From contig NZ_VSRN01000001.1 of NCBI RefSeq assembly GCF_008369915.1, positions 6,258,501 to 6,322,500 of the forward strand: a DNA stretch of 64,000 nt, read 5' to 3'. The stretch comes from Dyadobacter sp. UC 10. Its GTDB lineage: Bacteria > Bacteroidota > Bacteroidia > Cytophagales > Spirosomataceae. The notes under the pieces are model-generated. The model was not told the DNA's origin. It made no database searches and was given only the letters and a program-made list of their open reading frames with translations. The position numbers and the translations under genes are program-made. Of this stretch, positions 17,167 through 27,300 are shown piece by piece; the first letter of the stretch is position 1; every line of letters starts with the position of its first letter.

Positions 17167-20061
17167 CTACCTATTTACCACCACCTTGTCATTGTAAATC
17201 TGCCCTCCTATGTATCTGATGGTAATCAGGTAAAGCCCCGGCTTGAAACCCTTCAGAGAAATAGATGAAACAGCCGTGTCGGAAGCATACACACTCCTGC
17301 CGGAAAGATCCGCGATCGTAATTCGGCTGATCTGACTCAAATCGTTGGCCTTGATGTTCAATATCTCCGTAGCCGGGTTGGGAAACACCATCCCTTTTTC
17401 AGAATCAACCAAGACGCTGACAATCGAACTATAAGCAAAACTTCCGTCCAGATCAATCATCTTCAGCCGGTAATAAAGGTGCCCGTAAAGCATTTGCCGG
17501 TCGATAAACTGATAGGTAACGATGGCCTGGCTTTCGCCTCTTGACGCAGCGATGCCAGCCACGGACCATTCCTTCGCATTATGGCTTCTTTGAATTTCAA
17601 ACCTGTCACTGTTGGTTTCCATGGTTGTACGCCAGCTCAGCAGCACCCCTTCCTCGGTTTCGCCTGCTTCAAATTCAACAAGCGTAACCGGCAGCGCAGC
17701 GCAGGCAGTCTGGATTTCATCTGTATCCGAACACCCAGCAGCATTATTATTGATTGTGAAGGCGGTGTTGGTATCAGCGAATTTTTCACAAATAGTTGCA
17801 ATCGCGCAAGAAGCAAGCGAATCGTTGTTTTCGATCGTCACCCAATCTCCTAACAAGTCAATGTTCCTTAATCCGTTGAGATTCGTGATTAACGGAACGC
17901 TTTCAATGGATAACCCTCCACCAACCGAAGTCAGGTTAGACAGCCCGTCCAGGTTCCCAAGTGAGAGAAGGTAGTACATATAGAAGTTCCCCCCGATCGA
18001 AGTCACCGCATTTAAGCCTTCAAGGTTCGAGAGTGAAGGCAAAGCATACAAAGCAACTTCTCCTCCGACAGAAGTCAGCGCATTCAAACCGTCAAGATTT
18101 GAGAGCGACGGTAAAGCATAAAAGGATAAATCTCCGCCGACGGTAGTTAGCTTATCCACGGCAGTTATATCTGAAAGTGATTCCAGATTATACAAATAAA
18201 ATTGTCCTTCAAGTGATGTCAGCTGTTCCAGACCGTCAAGGCTGGTAAGTTGGGGAAGCAAGGCAATGGTCAATCCCTCCGTTCCGACGGCCTTAAGGTT
18301 TTCCAACTCACTCAAACCCGGAAGAGCCATCAGCGTACTTAGCAGGAGTCCTCCGCCAACCGATTCCAGTCCCTGCAGACCGTTCAGGCTAGTCAAATCA
18401 GGACAATCTTCTATTCTCACGTTCCCTGCAACGGCAGTCACGTGGCTCAGAAAGGAAAGGTTGGATACATTACTGACAGTCAGATTTCCCGGTAAAGAAG
18501 TGCAGGAACTGTAAAGTTGGTTGTAAATCGCAATGTCATCATCGTTCCGTATCGTGATATCTCCTGGAGGACAGCCGTCGCTTGAAACATTGCAGGCAGC
18601 AAGCACATCTTGTTCCCGGTCACAGCCCGGGGCATTTCCATTGAAGTTGACAGGAATGCTGCCATCGGTCACCTTCTGGCACAGAATGGATACAGCACAA
18701 CGGGAGAGCAACTCATTATATACTACGTTAACAAACGAACTAATGGATGTCAGGTTAGACAATCCGTCGAGATTAGTAATCAATGGAAGCATCTCAACAG
18801 AGAGACCTCCTCCAATAGACGTCAATGCATTAAGTCCGTCAAGATTGGCTACCAACTGAAGGCTGTACAAAGAAAAGTCTCCGCCAATACTCGCCAATGC
18901 GCTTAGTCCATCGAGACTGCTCAGGTTTGGAAGGTCATACAACCAAAAATTACCCCCTACTGTCGTGAGCGCATTTAGTCCATCCACATTGGCCAGGCTG
19001 GCCAGATTATCCAACGAAAACATGCCATCAACCCTAGTCAGCGAGTCCAGCCCGGCCAAATTGGCTACAAGCGGGAGCCTGACCAATCCAAATCCACCGC
19101 CAATACCAGTCAATGCACTTAACCCATTGACGTTGGTCAACAGAGGAAGATCCACCATCGCCAGCTCCCCGCCAATCGACCTCAGACGCTGCAAACCATT
19201 CAGGCTGATTAATTCGGGGCACTCTTCTATCCTCACATTTCCCGTAACGACAGTCACATTACTCAGAAAGGAAAGATCGGATACATTTTTGACAATCAGA
19301 TCTCCTAAAATAGTGGTACAAGCGCCATAAAGCCGGGTAAAATCGGCAATGTCTTCATCGGTTAGTATCGTTACCTCTTCGGATGCGCAGCCGTCGCCTG
19401 GAGTATTGCATAAAGTCGTCACATCTTCTGCCTCGGCACAGCCAGGGGCATTTCCATTGAAGTTGACAGGAATGCTGCCATCGGTCACTATCTGACACAG
19501 AATAGAAATAGCACAGTCGAAAAGCGACGTATTATTTACCACATTCACAAATGAACTGACAGACGTGAGGTTAGACAGTCCATCGAGATTGGTAATCAGC
19601 GGAAGCATTTCAATGGATAACCCGCCTCCAATAGACGTCAGCGCATTAAGTCCATCCAGGTTGGCTACCAACGGAAGGCCATACAAAGAAAAGTCCCCGC
19701 CTACGCTCGTCAACACGCTTAGTCCGTCGAGGTTGGTCAGCAGGGGGTGAACGGAAAGCGTCAGCTCCCCCCCCACCGACCCCAGCTTTTGCAAACCGTT
19801 TAAACTCGTTAAATTCTTGCAGTCGGTAATCCGGACAAAACCTCCAACGCTCTCAATATTTTGTAAAAATGAGAGGTTGGTAGCGTCTATGTCGTTAACA
19901 TACAAGTTCCCTGTCAGCGCACTACAATTACTATAATTGGCTGTATAATGAGCCACACCAGCCTGCCCGATGATGGACACACTTCCTTCCGGAGGGCATT
20001 GTGCATGGACAGCTCCTGCATGCAACAAGATAAAAACAATTAAAAAATAGAGGTTTTTCAT
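17167..20061 (-). CDS. Receptor L domain / leucine-rich-like surface protein, three tandem modules, T9SS type A sorting domain
   Basis: ATG 20061 gives 964 residues with a signal peptide (MKNLYFLIVFILLHAGAVHA). Three large modules follow (about residues 22-220, 225-495 and 500-785). Each opens with a Cys-bearing strand (GCPPGDITIRNDDDI type), contains repeats LxxLxGLNxLTSIGGGLSI of 23-24 residues, and ends with CAxSILCQxVTDGS ... NGNAPGC. The repeats are those of receptor L domains, a solenoid related to leucine-rich repeats and usually a binding surface. A T9SS domain with the LPVTLVEFEAG module and a C-terminal YPNPA-like FPNPATEILNI closes the protein. Modules 1 and 2 share near-identical DNA (for example 18628-18671 and 19447-19490), so duplication is recent or maintained by conversion. 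An element of the TTGATA type lies 69 bp upstream. Confidence 0.88.
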   Translation of the reverse strand: MKNLYFLIVFILLHAGAVHAQCPPEGSVSIIGQAGVAHYTANYSNCSALTGNLYVNDIDATNLSFLQNIESVGGFVRITDCKNLTSLNGLQKLGSVGGELTLSVHPLLTNLDGLSVLTSVGGDFSLYGLPLVANLDGLNALTSIGGGLSIEMLPLITNLDGLSNLTSVSSFVNVVNNTSLFDCAISILCQIVTDGSIPVNFNGNAPGCAEAEDVTTLCNTPGDGCASEEVTILTDEDIADFTRLYGACTTILGDLIVKNVSDLSFLSNVTVVTGNVRIEECPELISLNGLQRLRSIGGELAMVDLPLLTNVNGLSALTGIGGGFGLVRLPLVANLAGLDSLTRVDGMFSLDNLASLANVDGLNALTTVGGNFWLYDLPNLSSLDGLSALASIGGDFSLYSLQLVANLDGLNALTSIGGGLSVEMLPLITNLDGLSNLTSISSFVNVVYNELLSRCAVSILCQKVTDGSIPVNFNGNAPGCDREQDVLAACNVSSDGCPPGDITIRNDDDIAIYNQLYSSCTSLPGNLTVSNVSNLSFLSHVTAVAGNVRIEDCPDLTSLNGLQGLESVGGGLLLSTLMALPGLSELENLKAVGTEGLTIALLPQLTSLDGLEQLTSLEGQFYLYNLESLSDITAVDKLTTVGGDLSFYALPSLSNLDGLNALTSVGGEVALYALPSLSNLEGLNAVTSIGGNFYMYYLLSLGNLDGLSNLTSVGGGLSIESVPLITNLNGLRNIDLLGDWVTIENNDSLASCAIATICEKFADTNTAFTINNNAAGCSDTDEIQTACAALPVTLVEFEAGETEEGVLLSWRTTMETNSDRFEIQRSHNAKEWSVAGIAASRGESQAIVTYQFIDRQMLYGHLYYRLKMIDLDGSFAYSSIVSVLVDSEKGMVFPNPATEILNIKANDLSQISRITIADLSGRSVYASDTAVSSISLKGFKPGLYLITIRYIGGQIYNDKVVVNR

Positions 20062-20129
20062 AACATCAGATGATTGATTTGAGGTTCTGCAAAACACCTA
20101 TTTTGACAAATGAAAAATTATAACGCTGA

Positions 20130-20157
20130 TATCAAATACTATCAATTTTGTAACAAA
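20130..20157 (-). promoter_or_regulatory. Phased TTGATA element, copy B
   Basis: On the minus strand the site has TTGTTA, TTGATA and TTGATA with starts 11 and 10 bp apart. It is followed toward the gene by GCGTTATAA. It is 69 bp before ATG 20061 and nearly identical to copy C over more than 35 bp. Confidence 0.7.
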
Positions 20158-20284
20158 TGGTCGCCCAGCGATACATATCCGTTCGTATTCAATGCGCCCA
20201 AAAGCTTTACTTTTTTTAATATTCTCTCTGAAGTTTACAGGTCTGGCTCTATGTTCACTTTAGCCAGGTAAAGCTCGACTCACA

Positions 20285-23200
20285 CTATTCTCTGACCAGC
20301 TTCACCACCTTTCCATCATATGTGTTCAGCATATAAATCCCCGGTGCATAACGCTGCATAGAAAGCGCCAGGGTTGCCTCAGTGACGTTTACCTGTTGCA
20401 GCAACACACCAGATGCATTGACCAGTCGTAGTTTTGTGCCGATGTATTCCGCACCAATTTCAACCATTACCCTGTTAGCTGTCGGATTAGGGTAAACGCT
20501 TAACCGGATTGTATCCGGGGCCAAAACACTCACCACCCGGCTGTAGATATAAGAGCCGTCCAGATCCACCTGACGGATACGGTAATAAATGTTTCCCGCA
20601 GATACGATCGGGTCGGTCAGACTGTACCAATGTATGCCGTCCCCTTCGCTGGCGATCGTGGCCACTTTTGAGAAAGATTTGCCGTTGGCGCTTCTTTCCA
20701 CCTCGTAATGGGAACCACTTATTTCATCGACCTTCCAGTCAAGCTCGGCCTTATGCTGATCGCTCAGCCGAGCCGTCAACGATATCCAGCGCACGGGTAG
20801 CGGGAAGTCGGTCGTCTTGACAAAAAAGCCGCTAAGGCCGGTTACGTGGAAGCTCACCTCCCACCGTTGCTGGTCAACGTTCCACAATACTTCGACATTC
20901 GAAATCGTCTCTGTATTTCCCGGGTAGCTGTGCGGCCTGCCGGTCCCGTCGGTACTTACCCCACCGCGTTTCTCGATACGCAGGTTGCTTATATCGCCTG
21001 TTGGGCCATCGGGGAGCCGGGCGGTAGTATTTCTCAGGTTAAATTCATCAAAATCATCTTGCGTAAAGTAAAGCGTGACCTTTCCGGTAGCACTTTCGGC
21101 ATTATCGGCAGGTGTGATTTGGTAATGGCGCCGTACATATTGGGCTGGTTGCAAGTCCTCTATCCATACCCGGGCGGTGGTCCTGCCTGTTATGTCGGTC
21201 GGCAGACCTGTCGTGATTATCGACGCCAGCCAGTCATTACAGCCGTAGAGATAATCCGTCGTGCCATTTTGAGATTGTATCCTTTCTAACTCATAGGCTG
21301 CATGAGCAACACCGGGCCCCGAGGGCTGCGCCAGGTGACTTTCAAAGGCACCTATGTCTATGCGATCTGCAAAAACACGCTCCTGCCCTGCCAGGTCAAC
21401 CGGTGGTAGGTTCAGGGTTGTGATATCCGGTGTACCGGCGTTGACGGCATCCGAGCACGGTAACAGCGTGAAATCGCCTGTATTCGGGTTGGTAAACAGG
21501 GGATCGGTATTAGGGGCTAGGTTGTGGTTAAATGCTGAATAATAGTTTGGGTTACCGGCCTCTGCCTGGTTTTGTACCAGACTGTATTGCGCATCGTATA
21601 ACTGCCCCACAACGCCATTGCCCCAGATAATCGAATTGCGGAGCACTGGCGTGCCGGAAGCGTTTTGCCATTCGCTGCCGCTATTGTTTGCCCTATTCCC
21701 GCTGATGGTGACATTGGTCAGCACGGGGGCGGAACCAACATTGAAACCACCGCCACCGAAAACCGAAGAGATATTCCCGGTGATGGCGACATTGATCAGT
21801 ACCGGGGAAGAAAAATAGTTGTATATCCCGGCGCCCAGATAACCGGCTGCATTTCTGGTGATATGCACATGCGTCAGGGTGAGGGATGATCTCCAGTTAC
21901 AGACACCGCCTCCAAAATTTCTTGCGAAAACCTGTTCGTTGACAGTGATGCTTCCCGATGACAGATCCGCGTTTCCGCCGGTAACCGTAAAGCCATCCAG
22001 CTTTGCGCTGCCCACGTCGCCGGCAGAAATGACGACGCTATATGCATTGTCCGTATTGACATCGACCGTGCTCAGGTCGCCGGAAAGGATTGTACCCGCC
22101 TGACCTGAAGCCGGGAGAATACGTTGATGCGACAATTCGGTCACGCCGTTATCAGGATCGAAGCCCCCGTAGAGCTGTACGTTTTTCACCATCACGAAAC
22201 TGTTGAACCGGTCTTCGCCGGCGAAATAGCTGTTGTCGTCTGCGCTGTACAATGGCTTGTAGCTACCTTTAGCGACGTATATTTTCAGGGGATTTTCCGC
22301 GGTGTGGTTATTCAGGACCCTGGCATACCGGAGCGCGTCGGCCAGCTCGGTCACAGCTTGGGCCCAGCTACTGCCGGAGCCATCGCTGCCGTTCACGTTA
22401 TGATCCACATAGAGAATATTGCTTGGACCGGGCGTAATAACAGGGAACGCCTGGCTTTCGTAGGCGCCCATATCAATCGTACCGTAGAAAATGCGGGGAT
22501 TTCCGGAAAGATCAGATCCACCCGGGAGCGGGAGCGAAACGCCTTCGTTTATTGCGTCCCAATAGTATTGATTTTTGCCTGCGTTGATCGCCGGACTGTT
22601 GCTTTGCAGGCTGTACTTGCCGTTGGCCGGGTCTGCAAACAAGGGGTTAGTATCCGGGGCCTGGTTGTGGTTGGCTTCTGCATAGTAACCTGGGTTATCT
22701 GACTCGGTCTGGTTCTGCACCAGGCTGTGTTTCACGTTGTCGCTGCCTATCAGTTGCCCGTCGACGCCATTGCCCCAAATAATCGAATTATGCACCACGG
22801 GTGTGCCCGAACTGTTAAACCATTCGCTTCCCGTGCTTAAAGCTGTATTCCCGCTGACGGTGACATTGGTCAAGATAGGAGATGAATCTAGATCATTAAG
22901 AACTCCGCCGCCCTTGACTTCAGCGGTGTTTCCACTGATCGTCACATTCGTCAGAATGGGAGAACTATGATTATTTATTAACCCACCTCCGAAAGATGCC
23001 TCGTTCCTACTGATTAGAACATTCGTGAGTATCGGAGAAGCATCGCTAAAATTATACATCCCGCCGCCACCTCCAATCGCGAAACTTACGCAGATATTCC
23101 CGGTGATGGTCACGTTTCGGAAATAGGATAAAGTATTGCTATTATATACCCCACCACCTCTGTTAATGGACTTGTTTCCGTCAATGATCAGGTTAGTAAA

Positions 23201-23794
23201 TGTAGCATCGGAATACAGATTGAAAATACCTCCTCCGTAGTCATTACTTATCCTCTGGCCATTCACTATGGTAGTTGATAACGAAGTTGCCCGTCCTCCG
23301 GTAATGGTGAAACCATCCAGCACGGTGTTAGTCGAAAGGCGTGCTCCGCCTGAAGGCCCGGCCGCCACTACTACATGATAGGCATTGGCGGAATCGTTTC
23401 CATCATCGTTCCCCTGGTTTGCCATCTCCCCGGTGAGAATTGTCGTATGCTGGACGGGATTGCGGGTAGCCCAATCTCCACCCGTACGTGGGAAACCGCC
23501 ATACACCTTTACACCCTCTTTCAGTACAAAAGCGTTTAATCTGCTCAGGCTCGGAGTACCGGTATTTGCCGTACGGATAGGGAGATTTACCGGCGATGCC
23601 ACCCACACCTCATCCCCCGCGGAAGAGGCATTGATCATAGCCTGCAGGTCATTGGAGGCCATGGCCCAGCTCAGGCCGTTTGCGTTTATAGAACCGCCGT
23701 CGTCGGTAGCTTTTACATAACGGATGGTTTGTGCCTGTGTATGGCTGCACACGAGTGCCAGCACTGTCAGTATAGTACAAATTTTTTCTTTCAT
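20285..23794 (-). CDS. Right-handed beta-helix (choice-of-anchor Q) surface protein with T9SS type A sorting domain
   Basis: 1169 residues with a signal peptide (MKEKICTILTVLALVCSHTQA). It has two beta-helix blocks (about residues 25-405 and 410-815). Each begins YVKATDDGG or YVDHNVNGSDGSGSSWAQA and has rungs of the type SPILTNVTISGNTAxxxGGG, and each ends with SPAINAG...DMGAYESQ or CSDAVNAG...DIGAFESH. About 170 residues of linker with SGFFVKT follow, then LPVRWISLTAR, an NxxYEVERS-like module and the sorting domain (SVYPNPTANRVMV ... KVVKLVRE). The first and second blocks repeat each other, which suggests internal duplication. The gene is divergent from the HTCS, and copy C of the TTGATA element lies 71 bp upstream. 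The rungs likely form an adhesive or polymer-binding rod. Confidence 0.9.
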   Translation of the reverse strand: MKEKICTILTVLALVCSHTQAQTIRYVKATDDGGSINANGLSWAMASNDLQAMINASSAGDEVWVASPVNLPIRTANTGTPSLSRLNAFVLKEGVKVYGGFPRTGGDWATRNPVQHTTILTGEMANQGNDDGNDSANAYHVVVAAGPSGGARLSTNTVLDGFTITGGRATSLSTTIVNGQRISNDYGGGIFNLYSDATFTNLIIDGNKSINRGGGVYNSNTLSYFRNVTITGNICVSFAIGGGGGMYNFSDASPILTNVLISRNEASFGGGLINNHSSPILTNVTISGNTAEVKGGGVLNDLDSSPILTNVTVSGNTALSTGSEWFNSSGTPVVHNSIIWGNGVDGQLIGSDNVKHSLVQNQTESDNPGYYAEANHNQAPDTNPLFADPANGKYSLQSNSPAINAGKNQYYWDAINEGVSLPLPGGSDLSGNPRIFYGTIDMGAYESQAFPVITPGPSNILYVDHNVNGSDGSGSSWAQAVTELADALRYARVLNNHTAENPLKIYVAKGSYKPLYSADDNSYFAGEDRFNSFVMVKNVQLYGGFDPDNGVTELSHQRILPASGQAGTILSGDLSTVDVNTDNAYSVVISAGDVGSAKLDGFTVTGGNADLSSGSITVNEQVFARNFGGGVCNWRSSLTLTHVHITRNAAGYLGAGIYNYFSSPVLINVAITGNISSVFGGGGFNVGSAPVLTNVTISGNRANNSGSEWQNASGTPVLRNSIIWGNGVVGQLYDAQYSLVQNQAEAGNPNYYSAFNHNLAPNTDPLFTNPNTGDFTLLPCSDAVNAGTPDITTLNLPPVDLAGQERVFADRIDIGAFESHLAQPSGPGVAHAAYELERIQSQNGTTDYLYGCNDWLASIITTGLPTDITGRTTARVWIEDLQPAQYVRRHYQITPADNAESATGKVTLYFTQDDFDEFNLRNTTARLPDGPTGDISNLRIEKRGGVSTDGTGRPHSYPGNTETISNVEVLWNVDQQRWEVSFHVTGLSGFFVKTTDFPLPVRWISLTARLSDQHKAELDWKVDEISGSHYEVERSANGKSFSKVATIASEGDGIHWYSLTDPIVSAGNIYYRIRQVDLDGSYIYSRVVSVLAPDTIRLSVYPNPTANRVMVEIGAEYIGTKLRLVNASGVLLQQVNVTEATLALSMQRYAPGIYMLNTYDGKVVKLVRE

Positions 23795-23864
23795 CGGAAT
23801 GTTGGGACTGGTTGATGATTACCACAAATCACGGATTTTCAGGAGAAATAGATTATAACGCTGA

Positions 23865-23892
23865 TATCAAATACTATCAATTTTGTCACAAA
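23865..23892 (-). promoter_or_regulatory. Phased TTGATA element, copy C
   Basis: Minus-strand site with TTGTGA, TTGATA and TTGATA in 11/10-bp phase, 71 bp before the beta-helix start. It shares its flank ATAACG (23855) and register with copies B and D. It lies in the divergent region to the HTCS. Confidence 0.7.
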
Positions 23893-24070
23893 TAGTCAGC
23901 GGAAGACGCGCACGTCCGGCTCTATTCCCGCAGGAATTTCAGATCTGTCAGTGAAGGATTGGTGTAGGCCAAAAAGGGTTTCCTATTTCGAACGGCCTGT
24001 TAACTTGGATTTATTCCGGATACGAATGCCTCAAAAACCTGACACAAAACAAGATAGGCTATAACGTATA

Positions 24071-24098
24071 GATCAAAGCTGATCAATTTAAGCACAGT
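24071..24098 (-). promoter_or_regulatory. Phased TTGATA-type element, copy D (degenerate)
   Basis: ATAACG at 24061 followed by ATCAAA and ATCAAT in the same gapless register as copy C, ending in CACA. It lies 203 bp before the HTCS start and 206 bp right of copy C, with the same orientation. It may allow co-operative or autoregulatory binding. Confidence 0.5.
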
Positions 24099-24300
24099 TT
24101 ATGCTATTAAGCGAAGTGATGATGTAACTTCTCCGGTTACATAATAAATAATTCATAACCAGCTCATAAACAAAATGTTATTTGCAAACCTTATAGGTTT
24201 AACCAAAAAAACTTCTACAAGAAAACGAAGTTCCAGTTCTCAAAAACTATAAATTGGCGTCTCTGCTTATGATCAACGTGGTTTGCAGAATTCGACATTT

Positions 24301-27300
24301 ATGGATTATTTCAAGATACCTTTTCAACAAGGGCTTGTTTGCTTTACTGATTATCGCAATTCCTTTAGGCAGGCAAGCACTTTTTGTTTCATTCTGACAA
24401 CCTTATCGTTACTTTCCTCCTATTTTCCACCTGTTAGAGCGCAATCCTTCCAGCTTCCCGTACCAGAACACATAGGCGATCAGCAAGGATTACCTCAAGC
24501 GTTTGTTTCTTCGATCACCCAGGATGAGAAGGGATTCATGTGGGTTGCCACCCTGGATGGTTTTTGTCGTTACGACGGAGATGAATTCAGGCTATTTCAG
24601 GTTTTGCCCGGCGATTCTTCGGGCTTATCCGGACCCGACGTAATCAGTATACAAACCGACCGTCAAGGGCACCTTCTCATTGAAACACAGCAGGATCTGG
24701 ACCTGTTCGACCCTCGAAGTGAGACCTTCTTTAAGCTCTCGCACCAACCTTTCTACAAGAAATATTTCAAGAAGCTCCCTGTCATAACGTATCCGGACCG
24801 CCGTCAGCGAATCTGGTTGTCTAATAATGAAGGGCTTTCTGTTATAGATCTGAATACCAATGATATCAAAAGCTACCGGCACGAGCCGGGTAACCCGCAA
24901 TCCCTGAGTCATGACACCGTTGTTACCATTCTGGAAGACCGCAAGGGCTCGATATGGGCAGCTACCCGCGACGGGCTTAATAGGCTGGATGAAAAAACGG
25001 GCCGCTTTACCCATTACCAGGCGCAACCAGATACACCCGGTAACCTTCCGGATAACGACATCCTGGGCCTATACGAGCGGCCCGACGGCCAGCTTGTAAT
25101 TTTGTCTGCCGGTTATTTCTCGCTTCTGGATCCTTCAACACAACGAATAAAGTCATACCCGACCGACCGCGGGCAGTCGGCAATCAAAAGGGTGCAGTTT
25201 GCCACCGACAAAAAAGGGAATACTTATTTCTCGCAATACGGGAACCTGTATCGTTTCAATGAACGGGAAGGAGTTGCCTGTATTCTCAAGCAGGAATCCA
25301 ACTCGACAGCTATAATCGGATTGTTTATTGACCGATCAGACGTGCTTTGGCTGGGTACGTCGGGTTCGGGGATTTATAAATATAATCTAAAAGCAACCTC
25401 TTTTCAAACCTCTGTCTATATACGCGGCTTCTACGAAGACCTGATGAAAATCGGCGTTGGACTGTCGCAGGAACAAATCCCTGTTTTCCCTTTCCTTACT
25501 TCAAGCTACTACTTTCGATACACCCTTGACGGGCACAACAATCTTTGGTTCAATATCGGCGGCACCCCTTTTCATTACGTAAACACCGTTACCGGTAAGG
25601 TAACAGAAGTGCCGTTGCCCATCTCATTTAACAATCAATATCCATTATCGCCGGTACCGCTGGCGACGGATGCCGATGGACGTGTATGGGTATTGTACGA
25701 TTCGCTGGCTCTGTGGTACGATGCCCCGGCACAAAAATGGAAATCGTTTCCGCACGCGATCCGGCTTCCCGATTCAGATAAAGAGCCCGTCCGAGCATGG
25801 AATCAAACCCACATTCTTCAGTTCACCGTCGATCAGACTGCCTTGTGGATTGCAACAGACAAGAAAGGACTGCTCCGGATTGACCGTAAAACAGGCCACG
25901 CGAAGCAGTATCTGCACAACTCCCGAAACCCGGCTTCGCTGAGCAGTGATTTGTTGTTTTGTCTCTTTGCTGATCCGGAGGACGCGAATATTTTATGGAT
26001 AGGTACGTTTGGCTCGGGTTTATGTAAATTTGACAAGACAACCGGTAAGTCTCTTATATTCAACACCGGTAACGGCCTGCCCAACAATGTGATCTATGCC
26101 GCGATCCCCGATCAGCAGGGAAACATCTGGATCGCGACCAACCGAGGATTGTGCAGGATGAACCGGAAAACACTGAAGAAAAGGACATTTACCAGAGAAG
26201 ACGGCATACTTGCGGATGAGTTTAACCGGTTCCATTTTGTCCACCTTCCTGACGACCGCATCCTGCTCGGCGGGCTGGAGGGGATCACCGCATTTTACCC
26301 AAGCCTGATCCTGGACGACTCCTATCAGCCTGAGGTGGAAATTACCGGGATCCGCGTCAACAATCTGGCGCTGGAGCCCGGCCCGTCGTCGTTGATCGAT
26401 TCCCTTTCAGTCCAACAGGTGAACGAAATCAAGCTAAAATATCACCAGAATTCCCTGACCGTTGAATTCGCCGGACTTCAATATGATAGCCATAAAAGTC
26501 TGCAATACCGTTACCAGCTGGTGGGACTTGACGACAATTGGATCTATCCCAAACGAGGCGAGGCCATTTATACGAACCTGACCGCCGGCAAGTACACCTT
26601 AAAGCTGAATACCACGAACACGATCGGCGCCTGGAGCCCGCATACCCGGTCCCTTTCCATCGTTATTTCTCCTCCCTGGTGGGCGAGCTGGTGGGCCTAT
26701 CTGGTTTATTTCCTCGCCTTGGTGTACGCCGGTTATGTGCTGATCCGCCTTTATGTCAAAGAAAAAGAAACCCAGCAGCTCCGTGCTGTCGATGAGCTGA
26801 AAACCCGCTTTTTTTCCAACATTACACACGATTTCCGTACGCCCCTTACCTTGATCCTCGGGCCCGTTCAGCAGCTCAGATCCGTCCCCGACGGTCACCT
26901 GATGTCCCCTATTAATCTCAGATACATTAATGTGATCGAGCGAAATGCAAGACAATTGCTGCAGCTGGTCAATCAATTGCTGGATCTCTCGAAGGCGGAG
27001 GCCAAATTATTACAAGTCGAAGCCGTCAGGGGAAATCTTGTACAGTTCATTAAAGAACTTTTGTTTTCTTTTCAGGCTCAGGCCGATGAACAGCAGATCC
27101 AGCTAAGCTTTCATGATGAAAATATTAACCACGACTATTATTTCGATGCCGAAAAACTGGAACGAATCCTTTACAACCTCGTCGCCAATGCATTGAAGTT
27201 TACACAGCAAAAAGGAAGTATTAGCGTCTGTCTGACCGGCAAGGGAAACGAAGTCTCTCTTGCCGTCGCGGATACAGGGTACGGAATACCTGCCGAAAAG

